This document shows positions 26,127 to 34,059 of a stretch of 64,000 bases of DNA, piece after piece. How positions within the stretch are numbered: the stretch's first letter is position 1; every line of letters begins with the position of its first letter. The stretch comes from Paenibacillus wynnii (GTDB lineage Bacteria > Bacillota > Bacilli > Paenibacillales > Paenibacillaceae). Position numbers and translations under genes: made by a program. Location: positions 682,001 through 746,000 of the forward strand of contig NZ_JQCR01000002.1 in NCBI RefSeq assembly GCF_000757885.1. The letters are read 5' to 3'. The notes below the pieces were generated by a model, which saw only the letters and a list, made by a program, of their open reading frames with translations, had not been told where the DNA came from and did not search any database.

Positions 26127-26840
26127 CTAAAGTCTGTATTTATCCATGCGTGTTGCTTGGTATAGTTCCAACGCTTCCGCTCCAACAATCGCTTCACAAC
26201 GGTGAATGTTAACGCCCCGTCCTGTGAATTTAGTCTCATATTCAGTCATTACATGCTCCTCATTAATACCATCTGCATGCAGGTCTAATGAGATGTTTTT
26301 CATCTGAAGTCCGAAATCAGCAAAAGCATTTAAAGAAAATTCAAAAAGACTGCGTGAATCCGTCTTTAGGTGAATCTCACCAAGCGGCCCGAGCAATCCG
26401 CGGTATTTGTCGAGAAACCGCGGATGTGTCAAACGACGTCGAGCGTGTTTGCCCTTTGGCCATGGATCGCTAAAATTAAGGTATATTCGCTCCAGTTCTC
26501 CCGGCTCAAATACTTCTTCCGCATAATTAATGTTAGCAAGCGCCAACTTAAGATTCGGGGGTGTCTCATGTCCCGCCGGTTCCCATACCGTTCTTGCCTT
26601 CTCACCAGCACGACGTACCAATTCGTCATACATATCCACACCGATAAAGTTAATGTTGGGATATTTGAAGCTCATCTGACTAATAAACTGACCCTTGCCC
26701 ATTCCAAACTCTACATGAATCGGATGATCATTACCGAATAAAGCCGCCCATTGTCCCTTATGACTACGAGGGTCTAGAATGACCAGATCGGTCTGTCCTT
26801 CCAGACTTTCGCGTATTCCTTTTCTTCCGCGTAAACGCAT
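26127..26840 (-). CDS. trmB: tRNA (guanine-46-N7)-methyltransferase
   Basis: A 237-residue SAM-dependent enzyme that methylates G46 in the tRNA variable loop. HVEFGMGKGQFI (SAM site), NFSDPWPKGKHARRRLTHP (the conserved catalytic DPWPK motif) and FTGRGVNIHRCEA (C-terminal T-x-Y-E-like motif) are all present. N-terminal LRGRKGIRE is usual for Firmicute TrmB. ATG preceded by GGAGGAG. Confidence 0.96.
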   Translation of the reverse strand: MRLRGRKGIRESLEGQTDLVILDPRSHKGQWAALFGNDHPIHVEFGMGKGQFISQMSFKYPNINFIGVDMYDELVRRAGEKARTVWEPAGHETPPNLKLALANINYAEEVFEPGELERIYLNFSDPWPKGKHARRRLTHPRFLDKYRGLLGPLGEIHLKTDSRSLFEFSLNAFADFGLQMKNISLDLHADGINEEHVMTEYETKFTGRGVNIHRCEAIVGAEALELYQATRMDKYRL

Positions 26841-26923
26841 GCTTACTCCTCCGCTATCTCTTAGGCTATAACTATCACTTGCAATATTGTGCCGAACTTA
26901 CTCCCAAAAGTAAAGCAATAACG

Positions 26924-26981
26924 TAAAAAAAGAAAAAGGAATTCTCTGGCCCACTCAAAGTGAGGAGTCAGAAAATCCCTT
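26924..26981 (-). terminator. Terminator after the 58-residue gene
   Basis: On the minus strand AAGGGATTTTCTGAC...GCCAGAGAATTCCTT forms a long imperfect stem followed by a T-rich tract, 50 bases past the stop at 27033. Confidence 0.7.
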
Positions 26982-27032
26982 ACGTTGTTGTATTTGGAAT
27001 TAGGGTCCGTTTCATTTCAGGCCGTCAGTCCA

Positions 27033-27209
27033 CTATTTTGCGTCCGAGTTAAAGTCGAATGTCTTTTCGAACGCACTGCGAATTTTACGCTGTGCTTCTG
27101 ACTTGATCTTAGGGTTGCCGTTAAATTCTACACCTGTAAGCGCAAGGGCTTCATCTGGGGTTAACCGTACATCAACAGAACCTTCTGCATATACTGTTTG
27201 AGAATTCAT
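27033..27209 (-). CDS. Small protein of unknown function
   Basis: A 58-residue protein beginning MNSQTVYAEGSVDVRL, rich in charged residues (EAQRKIRSAFEKTF), no membrane segment and no Cys. ATG at 27209 has GAGGTGA at the right spacing. It has its own terminator and is set apart from both neighbours. I do not recognise it. Its placement upstream of ytqA in divergent orientation does not suggest a role. Confidence 0.65.
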   Translation of the reverse strand: MNSQTVYAEGSVDVRLTPDEALALTGVEFNGNPKIKSEAQRKIRSAFEKTFDFNSDAK

Positions 27210-27451
27210 CGTTATCACCTCACGGTTATTATTATGGACCGGACGACACGTAAATATGAATCCTATAATGAATTTGAAGAGGCAGCGTCAACTGTTTTTA
27301 CAAGATAAATATAACATACTATGTAAGCATTTACAAGAAAACAATACATATTTTGGGGCCTATTTTCGGTGTATTTTAGGGTGGAAATGTTACGTTCAGC
27401 GCTTATTTTTGATACAATAGATTGGATTATCTAAAACTAAAGGAGCAACCC

Positions 27452-28408
27452 ATGTCTAACCTTCAACAAACTAACGTATCCCCGCTGTGGGGAGATAAAC
27501 GATTTCATACCTGGAATTACGAAATGCATGAACAATTTAACAACAAAGTATTTAAGGTAATGCTCGATGCCGGCTTTACCTGTCCGAATCGTGATGGCTC
27601 TGTAGCCAAGGGCGGATGTACCTTTTGCAGTGCGCGCGGTTCCGGAGATTTCGCCGGAAGTCGTCGGGATGACCTCGTAACCCAGTTCAACAATGTGCGT
27701 GACAGACAGCATATTAAATGGCCCAATGCACAATACATTGGATATTTCCAAGCATATACCAACACCTATGCTCCCGTAGAGGAACTAAGGGAATATTTCG
27801 AAATTATTTTGCAGCAGCCCGGAGTAGTCGGTCTATCTATCGCCACACGCCCGGATTGCCTTCCTGATGATGTCGTAGAATACTTGGCAGAATTAAATCA
27901 GCGCACCTATCTATGGATAGAAATGGGTCTTCAAACGATCCATAACTCCACTTCCGAGCTCATCAACCGTGCTCATGATACAGCCTGTTATGAGGAAGCC
28001 GTTCAGAAGCTTCGACGCCATAACATTCGGGTATGTACTCATATCATTCATGGTTTGCCGCAGGAAACACACGAAATGATGCTCGAGACCATATCCGCTG
28101 TAGCCGGTATGGGTGTCCAAGGCATCAAGATTCACCTCCTTCATCTAATGCGTAAAACACCGATGGTGAAGCAGTACGAAGCCGGACTCCTACGCTTTCT
28201 GGAAAAGGACGAGTATGTGAAGTTAATCGTAGATTCTCTGGAACTGCTTCCCCCCGAAATGATTGTGCATCGTCTCACCGGGGATGCTCCGAGAGATTTG
28301 CTTATTGGACCTATGTGGAGCCTGAAGAAATGGGAAGTCCTGAATGCGATCGATGACGAATTGAAAGCACGGGACAGTTGGCAGGGTAAGTATTGGAGGA
28401 AAAACTGA
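27452..28408 (+). CDS. ytqA: Radical SAM enzyme of the YtqA family
   Basis: A 318-residue protein of the TIGR01212 family. The Fe-S cluster site is C-x8-C-x2-C-type, CPNRDGSVAKGGCTFC, followed by a SAM-domain barrel with GLSIATRPDCLPDD and EMGLQT and HIIHGLPQET. Overlaps mnmM by one base (TGATG), so the two are coupled. In Firmicutes this pair has been linked to mnm5s2U34 wobble modification of tRNA; MnmL is a recent name for the radical-SAM member, which I hold with moderate confidence. ATG at 27452 follows AAGGAG. Confidence 0.88.
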   Translation: MSNLQQTNVSPLWGDKRFHTWNYEMHEQFNNKVFKVMLDAGFTCPNRDGSVAKGGCTFCSARGSGDFAGSRRDDLVTQFNNVRDRQHIKWPNAQYIGYFQAYTNTYAPVEELREYFEIILQQPGVVGLSIATRPDCLPDDVVEYLAELNQRTYLWIEMGLQTIHNSTSELINRAHDTACYEEAVQKLRRHNIRVCTHIIHGLPQETHEMMLETISAVAGMGVQGIKIHLLHLMRKTPMVKQYEAGLLRFLEKDEYVKLIVDSLELLPPEMIVHRLTGDAPRDLLIGPMWSLKKWEVLNAIDDELKARDSWQGKYWRKN

Positions 28409-29004
28409 TGGGCTTTATGTCCGTTCTCAGTTTTGCCCATAAATTAATCACTGAACGGTTGGTACCGGGTGATCGGGCTATAGATGCTACAGTGGGAACA
28501 GGTGCTGATACGCTTTTTTTGGCCAAGGCTCTGGGTCCACGCGGTGAGGTGTATGGCTTCGATATCCAATCTGCCGCTTTAGACCTTGCTAGGGAGCGGC
28601 TGCAGCAAGCAGGTAAAGAATTAAACGGAGCTATCGCTCCAATAACACTGCTGCTGGAGAGTCACGCTGCTATGGTCGAGAGTGTTCCACCATCCTGGCC
28701 CGGAACTGTTGGAGCTGTTATGTTCAATCTGGGCTATCTTCCCTCTGGAGATGCCGATAAAAGCATTATCACCCAGACTGACAGTTCCATTGCAGCGCTT
28801 GAAGCCTCCCTCCAGCTGCTGCGTCCGGGCGGGATTGTTACCGCAGTGCTCTACCCCGGCCATCAAGGCGGTGATCTTGAAGCGGCTGCCGTAGAGTCTT
28901 GGGCAGCCGGAGTTCCAACGCATGTGGCGCAAAGTATTATTTATCGTCAGCTACAGCGCTCCACCTCTCCCTATGTTATTGCATTAGAGAAAAAAAGGAG
29001 CTGA
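28408..29004 (+). CDS. mnmM: tRNA (5-aminomethyl-2-thiouridine34) N-methyltransferase (YtqB)
   Basis: A 198-residue class I SAM methyltransferase that forms mnm5s2U at the wobble position. AIDATVGTGADTLFLAKAL is motif I, VYGFDIQSAALDLA motif II, and MFNLGYLPSGDADKSIITQTDSS is the YtqB-specific block with the NLGYLPGGDK-like active-site loop. It completes the mnm pathway together with ytqA upstream. Start ATG shares its A with the ytqA stop and has GGAGG before it. Confidence 0.9.
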   Translation: MGFMSVLSFAHKLITERLVPGDRAIDATVGTGADTLFLAKALGPRGEVYGFDIQSAALDLARERLQQAGKELNGAIAPITLLLESHAAMVESVPPSWPGTVGAVMFNLGYLPSGDADKSIITQTDSSIAALEASLQLLRPGGIVTAVLYPGHQGGDLEAAAVESWAAGVPTHVAQSIIYRQLQRSTSPYVIALEKKRS

Positions 29005-29096
29005 GTATCATAACTTAGCTGATTTTACTTCTTTAATGATTGGATAGGGAAAGCTAGAATATCTTTGAATCTTACATTCGAAAGGAAGATGTAATT

Positions 29097-30065
29097 ATGA
29101 CACAACCTTATCCATTAAAGTTTCAACCGGAGTTTAAAGAACGCGTTTGGGGAGGTCGTGCGTTGGAAAGGTTCGGCTTTGATCTGCCAGAAGGGCATAT
29201 TGGAGAAGGCTGGTCCATTGCTGATCATCCGAACGGTGTCTCTTCCGTAGTCAATGGAGATTTGGCGGGCCTTGGACTCGATGAAATCCGCGAGCAATAT
29301 GGACCGGAATGGTTCGGAAGTAAAGGGAGTTCAGAAACCGGCGCAAGATTCCCGCTGCTGATTAAGCTGTTGGACTGCAATGATAACCTCTCCATCCAAG
29401 TACACCCTACAGATGAATATGAAGGATTGCCTAAGGGTGAACTGGGTAAAACTGAAATGTGGTATGTACTTGATGCCAAACCGGATGCCAAAATTATTTA
29501 CGGCCTGAAGGAAGGTGTAGACCGCAAGACACTGCGAGACGCGCTGGAAAACGGCACTGTAATGGATACCCTTCAAGAGGTATCTGTATCCGCTGGAGAC
29601 TCCTTCTACATTCCGGCTGGTACCGTTCACGCCCTTTGTGCCGGTGTCGTTGTAGCAGAAATTCAACAGAACTCGGATACTACATACCGTATTTACGATT
29701 ATGACCGGCCGGGTCTTGACGGCAAACCGCGCGAACTCCATGTAGAGGATTCACTTAACGTCACAGCTTACGAAGGTGCTGGCGCTACATCCATGAAGAC
29801 AGACAACGCAGTGGCTGGTGAATGGCTGCAGCTTGCGGCTTCTCCTTATTTCATCGTGGAAAAGGGACTGGTGAACGGTGAATGGAATTTATCTTCTGCT
29901 CCTGACAGCTTCACCATTATAGTGATATGTGAAGGCAGCGGGTTCTTGAATTGGGATGGCGGTTCTCAGCCTTACGCGGCAGGCGAATGTTATCTCATGC
30001 CTGCTAATCTAGGGGAATACGCTCTCGAAGGTCAATCTACGGTACTTCGCTCATACTTACCGTAA
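29097..30065 (+). CDS. manA: Mannose-6-phosphate isomerase, class I
   Basis: A 322-residue zinc enzyme interconverting mannose 6-phosphate and fructose 6-phosphate. Zinc-binding blocks SIQVHPTDEY and GKTEMWYVLDA, and the YIPAGTVHAL strand with the active-site His, are in order; the FQPEFKERVWGG opening is that of Bacillus ManA/YvyI. ATG preceded by GAAAGGAAG. Monocistronic by spacing (92 bp from mnmM, 67 bp to the hydrolase). Confidence 0.94.
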   Translation: MTQPYPLKFQPEFKERVWGGRALERFGFDLPEGHIGEGWSIADHPNGVSSVVNGDLAGLGLDEIREQYGPEWFGSKGSSETGARFPLLIKLLDCNDNLSIQVHPTDEYEGLPKGELGKTEMWYVLDAKPDAKIIYGLKEGVDRKTLRDALENGTVMDTLQEVSVSAGDSFYIPAGTVHALCAGVVVAEIQQNSDTTYRIYDYDRPGLDGKPRELHVEDSLNVTAYEGAGATSMKTDNAVAGEWLQLAASPYFIVEKGLVNGEWNLSSAPDSFTIIVICEGSGFLNWDGGSQPYAAGECYLMPANLGEYALEGQSTVLRSYLP

Positions 30066-30132
30066 GCTTCCCTTTATTGTCGATATGCTATCTTAGCTGT
30101 CTTGCCTTACTATGACCTTAAGGAGGATAGGT

Positions 30133-31095
30133 ATGCTTGAGAATAGCTTTATAATGACCGATCCTATCGGTGTCAACATATATGTGTATGAATGGTTGCC
30201 CAAGCCCGGCTCTCCAATCAGAGGAATTCTACAAATTTCTCATGGTATGTGTGAAACCGCGGCCCGGTATGCCAATTTTGCAGAAGTGCTGACAAGAGCC
30301 GGTTATGCCGTTTATGCCAATGACCACCGGGGTCATGGTAAAACAGCAGGAAAGGTCGATGTATTAGGTGACGCTGGCGACAATGGATTCTACTGGATGA
30401 GGCGAAATCTAATTCAGTTAGCCGGAGTGGCGCTTTCCAAGCATAAGGGTGTACCCATCTTTTTATTTGCTCACAGTATGGGTTCTTTCTTGGCCCAAAA
30501 ACTGATGTGTGAAGATGATAGCGATATATACGCAGGTTATATCCTCAGTGGCACGAATGGACCACGCAAGATGCTGAGTTTGGGTGAAAACCTAGCAAAG
30601 GTCCTCATGAAGCTTCAGGGAGAGCGTCATCGCAGCGTACTGCTCAACAGTGTAGTGTTCAGCAGCTACAATCACACTTTCTCGCCGGTAAGAACCGCTT
30701 TTGATTGGTTAAGCAGCAACCCCGATGAGGTAGATCAGTACATTTCTGATCCTTTTTGCGGAGCTATATGTACTACACGCTTTTTCCGTGACTTCTTTGG
30801 GCTCCTTCGTGAAATCCATAGACCTGATTCTCTATGCAAGCTGTCTAAGGATAAACCCATTTATCTTTTTTCCGGTGAGCAAGATCCCGTCGGCATGAGC
30901 GGAAAAGGCGTATTACGCCTGGTGGAAATCTACCGCAAGCAGGGTGTAAAGAATTTGGAGTATCATCTATACCCAGACGGACGACATGAAATGCTGCACG
31001 AGGTCAATCGAGATCAAGTAACTTCTGACATCTTGGACTGGTTAATCCGTCATCTTCCTTCAGGTGCTATGCTGTTGCAATCCAATACGAAATAA
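30133..31095 (+). CDS. Alpha/beta hydrolase (serine aminopeptidase / monoacylglycerol-lipase type)
   Basis: A 320-residue hydrolase_4 (S33-type) enzyme. Nucleophile elbow AHSMGS (Ser in G-x-S-x-G form with Ala in place of Gly), oxyanion-side ISHGMCETAARYANFAEVL, and the DHRGHGKT loop are clear; late DP (GEQDPVG) and H (DGRHEM) supply the acid and base. Resembles YtpA-like lysophospholipases and monoacylglycerol lipases of Bacillus. ATG at 30133 follows AAGGAGG, seven codons after the first in-frame codon. Confidence 0.88.
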   Translation: MLENSFIMTDPIGVNIYVYEWLPKPGSPIRGILQISHGMCETAARYANFAEVLTRAGYAVYANDHRGHGKTAGKVDVLGDAGDNGFYWMRRNLIQLAGVALSKHKGVPIFLFAHSMGSFLAQKLMCEDDSDIYAGYILSGTNGPRKMLSLGENLAKVLMKLQGERHRSVLLNSVVFSSYNHTFSPVRTAFDWLSSNPDEVDQYISDPFCGAICTTRFFRDFFGLLREIHRPDSLCKLSKDKPIYLFSGEQDPVGMSGKGVLRLVEIYRKQGVKNLEYHLYPDGRHEMLHEVNRDQVTSDILDWLIRHLPSGAMLLQSNTK

Positions 31096-31115
31096 ATCGT
31101 TATAACAAAAAACTA

Positions 31116-31151
31116 GACAGGACTTCTCCGTTTTTTTCCGGAAGGCCTGTC
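31116..31151 (+). terminator. Terminator after the hydrolase gene
   Basis: GACAGG...CCTGTC with TCTCCG/CCGGAag inside and a T-rich tail; 20 bases after the stop. Confidence 0.8.
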
Positions 31152-31277
31152 TTTTCTTTTTTCCGCTACAAATCTACTATTCATCCATTTTTTAACATTG
31201 AAAGTATGCTATGATTTTAATGTACAACACTGCATATAGGATGCAGTCAGTCCCTTTTCTAAAGGGAGGTGATAGAA

Positions 31278-31361
31278 ATGGAGGTGAAGGATGCCATTAC
31301 TTTGATGCTTATGTTCGGTATGTTTATATTGACGCTTCTGGCCTATATGAAAAAAAAATAG
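31278..31361 (+). CDS. Putative holin-like toxin (type I toxin-antitoxin)
   Basis: A 27-codon gene too short for ordinary gene calls: MEVKDAITLMLMFGMFILTL then LAYMKKK. One hydrophobic helix with a Lys-rich end is the pattern of the small Firmicute holin-like toxins (TxpA-like / Hol_Tox family). The ribosome site AAAGGGAGGTGATAG is exceptionally strong. Its stop codon sits inside TAGACCG (31359-31365), which pairs with CGGTCTA (31380-31386); read on the other strand this hairpin ends in eight T, an apparent terminator for an antisense RNA overlapping the 3' end of the toxin, as in txpA/RatA. Toxic action at the membrane is inferred. Confidence 0.65.
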   Translation: MEVKDAITLMLMFGMFILTLLAYMKKK

Positions 31362-31490
31362 ACCGCCCCGGCAAGGTAACGGTCTATCCTAACCACTAAT
31401 CACAAGCGGCTGACTGCTCTGAGAGCAGCTGTTGTACGGAAGGAGTCGGCTTATCCGCGGCTCCTGATTCATATTTATTAAAGTATACTT
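31345..31490 (-). ncRNA. Predicted antisense RNA (antitoxin) of the holin-like toxin
   Basis: The minus strand carries a canonical terminator, TAGACCG...CGGTCTA followed by TTTTTTTT at about 31386-31351. An RNA ending there would cover the last codons of the toxin mRNA. A TATACT on the minus strand near 31487-31482 could be its -10, but the -35 is poor, so the 5' end is a guess. Confidence 0.45.
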
Positions 31491-31554
31491 GATTTTATTA
31501 CATAAAATCAGTTTAAGGCAAATCATAGGTGAGTACGAATGGAGGTTAATGGAA

Positions 31555-32406
31555 ATGGAAACTGAAAAGGATAGGGATCAAATACTAGAATACTACAACT
31601 CAGGAAAAGAAATAGATCGGCTGCTCCGTGGAATTGGCGTTATAGAATGGGAGCGAAGCCGAGAAATCATCTCCAGATATCTCTCGGAAGAAAAAATGGT
31701 CATTTATGATATCGGCGGCGGAACAGGTGTTTACTCCAGATGGCTTGCCGAATTAGATCATGAAGTCCATATGTTCGAGCTCTCCCCTTCAAACGTCCAA
31801 TACGCCCGGGAACTGCAGGCATCAGGTCAAATCTCCCCTATACATCGTATCGAAATAGCGGATGCGCGCAGCATAGCAAGGGTGGATGACAGCGCAGACC
31901 TAATATTACTTATGGGGCCCCTCTATCATTTACCGGAGAAGGACGAGCGGATAGCAGTATTACAAGAAGCTTTAAGGGTATTGAAACCCGGTGGAACCGT
32001 AATTATTGCCGCCATTTCTCGATTCAGCTCTACCCTGTGGGGTTTGTCCGTATTCGGCCAACAAAATAACTTGATTGATGATCATGTGTTTATGGAGATG
32101 CTGGAGGGTGAACTGAATGAAGGCCAGCATATCCGACCCGATAAATTCCCGAATTTCATCTCGCGTGCATTTTTCCATCTTCCAGCGGAGTTAAAGAGTG
32201 AAATCGTAGCCGCAGGTTTGACCCATATACAAACTGTCGCTGTCGAGGGGCCTGTCTGGATTGTACCCGCTTTTGCAGAAAAGTGGGAAGATACTAAAAG
32301 TAGGGAAACGTTACTAAAAATAAGCTCCCTTGTAGAAAACCAAGAGAGCTTACTGGGGATGAGTCCGCATATGTTGGCTATCGCTACTAAGAACACGAAC
32401 ACATAG
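31555..32406 (+). CDS. Class I SAM-dependent methyltransferase
   Basis: A 283-residue protein with VIYDIGGGTGVYSRWLAEL (motif I), VHMFELSPSNVQYAREL (acidic motif II) and ADLILLMGPLYHL (motif IV), then ALRVLKPGGTVIIA. It belongs to the Methyltransf_11/25 group; the SxxNVxYAxE block recalls enzymes acting on small molecules. ATG at 31555 is nine bases after GGAGG, whereas the ATG at 31549 is too close to it. Substrate unknown. Followed by a long repeat-rich gap. Confidence 0.82.
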   Translation: METEKDRDQILEYYNSGKEIDRLLRGIGVIEWERSREIISRYLSEEKMVIYDIGGGTGVYSRWLAELDHEVHMFELSPSNVQYARELQASGQISPIHRIEIADARSIARVDDSADLILLMGPLYHLPEKDERIAVLQEALRVLKPGGTVIIAAISRFSSTLWGLSVFGQQNNLIDDHVFMEMLEGELNEGQHIRPDKFPNFISRAFFHLPAELKSEIVAAGLTHIQTVAVEGPVWIVPAFAEKWEDTKSRETLLKISSLVENQESLLGMSPHMLAIATKNTNT

Positions 32407-32546
32407 AGAAACTTAATAACTGCCAAGTAGTACTGCGAGAAACTCACAGGGCAACTAAAGGCCTACTTATAGGCAACTCACACTGCCTTCTAACATACCA
32501 ACTCACTGGGTGACTAACACTACTGCCTTCTAAGAGGGCAACTAAC

Positions 32547-32618
32547 AAGACAACTCACAGGGCGACTAACAAGACAACTCACAGGGCGACTAACAAGACA
32601 ACTCACAGGGCGACTAAC
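32547..32618. repeat. 24-bp tandem repeat, three perfect copies
   Basis: The unit AAGACAACTCACAGGGCGAC plus TAAC occurs three times without change. Around it are older diverged pieces: CACTGCCTTCTAACATACCA occurs at 32481 and 32628 and a partial one at 32521, and GGGCAACTAA at 32449 and 32537. So the whole stretch 32440-32655 is a higher-order minisatellite. Confidence 0.9.
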
Positions 32619-32689
32619 ACTACTAACACTGCCTTCTAACATACCAGCTCACTCTACTCTCCCCGTCCACCACCCAGTGTTGAACTCAG

Positions 32690-32905
32690 AGAGTCTTATA
32701 TGCAGTTTAAATGTACTTTGTACAACTAAAAGCGCCTATTTGGACTAGAATGACATCTTAACTGTACTTTCTGCAACTATTTTTGTTAAATATAGCGATA
32801 AAGTACTAACAGTTGCTTTTTAGTTGCACAAAATGCAATTAAAGTTCAGCCTACGCCAATCAGAATGTAAATAAGTGTATAAAGTACAGTTATATTATCC
32901 ATGTA
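32690..32905. repeat. Dispersed AT-rich palindromic motif
   Basis: TGTACTTTGTACAACTA (32711), CTGTACTTTCTGCAACTA (32762), and on the opposite strand the similar AGTTGCACAAAATGCA (32832) and AAAGTACAGTTA (32880). Looks like decayed copies of a small imperfect palindrome. Confidence 0.5.
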
Positions 32906-32940
32906 CGTATCGTTCGCAGAATTAATAATTTCAACTACTT

Positions 32941-34029
32941 TTACCAGGAAGCAATGTGCAGCTCCGGCCACTTCCTACTCCATTTATGAGTTTTGCTGTA
33001 ATAGATGCCCTCGTCAATTAGCGCCTTATTTGGCCTGACAATCAGCCCGAATAAATCTTCCAGACCATAAGGTGCGTAAATCTGCCAACGATGATCTGAA
33101 TTCAGTCTTGCTCCGAGACAGGTTGCTGTAGTAGGCCATGAGTTAATGGCATCCTCTAACGAAGAATATGGCCGAAGCTCAATCCCGAATTTGTCTTGAT
33201 ACCATAGATGAACACGAGCCTGATTCTTGATATCTACGGGGAAAGGAAGATGCGAAAAAAGGGTTTTTGCCCGTTCAACTACTTTATTCTCTGCAGCGTA
33301 ACTCAAATCATTGTCATTGAAATAAATAATATCGATGTCGGATATTCCATAATTCAAAGGACGACCCGTAAGCTCGTTCCATACCGTCTGTACGAGACAG
33401 CCTGCCCCAATGTAATAGGGAAGCGGCTCCAGTGATTGCGCGGCAGTGAATAAAGCGTTCAGTATCGGACTCTGAGACAACGTATGAATCAGTCTTAGCT
33501 GTAACTCACCATCTTGAGATGCCATAGCAGTTTGGTTCCCAAGCAAAGAATATTGAAGTATCTTTTGTACACTCTTTTTCCCCATTCGGCGTAACCCGTT
33601 ATCACAAAACCCAGCACGGGAGTAGAGTCTGTCAGCTGCAGTATTCTTCTCATTCACGGCTAATACCACCTCATGAACCGCTGGAAAATGCGACCGCATA
33701 AATTCAGGAAGTTGGAGAATTGCTGCCTTGGCATATCCTTTTCCCTGGCTGGCATAATTAATTAAGAACGCACGGAGAAGCATGGCATGGGAGTAAGGAC
33801 CGTAAAAATCAGCTATGCCTTCTCCGGTATGAAGGATAAAGAAACCTACCGCCATGTCACCGTGCACAATAACAACTGCATACTTGTTAATGTCATGCAT
33901 AGCGGATTCCAATGTATCTGAAGGTAATCCTGTAAATTCAGCCTGCTCTGCGGGAAGCTGAAAGGCCAGCAAACTTTCTAAATATTTCTCTTCATACAGA
34001 AATAACGAAACCCCTTGCTGCTGCCCCAC
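32941..34029 (-). CDS. GNAT acetyltransferase fused to a nucleotidyltransferase-like domain
   Basis: A 362-residue fusion. Residues about 1-160 are a GNAT domain (ASQGKGYAKAAIL with the Q-x-x-G-x-G/A acetyl-CoA loop, and NEKNTAADRLYSRAGF). Residues about 175-362 match the NTP_transf_6 (DUF925) nucleotidyltransferase-like family: IGAGCLVQTVWNELTGRPL, the GISDIDIIYFNDND acid pair and FPVDIKNQARVHLWY, DKFGIELRPY, PYGLEDLFGLIVRPN. The start is GTG with AAAGGGG upstream. Third gene of the recQ operon. Function unknown; the link is not one I recall as standard. Confidence 0.8.
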   Translation of the reverse strand: MGQQQGVSLFLYEEKYLESLLAFQLPAEQAEFTGLPSDTLESAMHDINKYAVVIVHGDMAVGFFILHTGEGIADFYGPYSHAMLLRAFLINYASQGKGYAKAAILQLPEFMRSHFPAVHEVVLAVNEKNTAADRLYSRAGFCDNGLRRMGKKSVQKILQYSLLGNQTAMASQDGELQLRLIHTLSQSPILNALFTAAQSLEPLPYYIGAGCLVQTVWNELTGRPLNYGISDIDIIYFNDNDLSYAAENKVVERAKTLFSHLPFPVDIKNQARVHLWYQDKFGIELRPYSSLEDAINSWPTTATCLGARLNSDHRWQIYAPYGLEDLFGLIVRPNKALIDEGIYYSKTHKWSRKWPELHIASW

Positions 34030-34059
34030 ATTTAAGCCCCTTTCCCGCTAGCGTTCTAA

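Larger units (their letters stand above)
32407..32940. other. Gene-free, repeat-rich region
   Basis: About 530 bases with no gene. The first half is a composite tandem array (next entry). The second half is AT-rich and has scattered copies of a TGTACTTT(c/g)TGCAACTA-like motif, some facing each other. No ribosome site or open reading frame of note. Confidence 0.6.

Noticed and set aside
32547-32618. CRISPR-like array
   Set aside because: The 24-bp units follow each other with no spacers, and no cas gene is near, so it is a plain tandem repeat.
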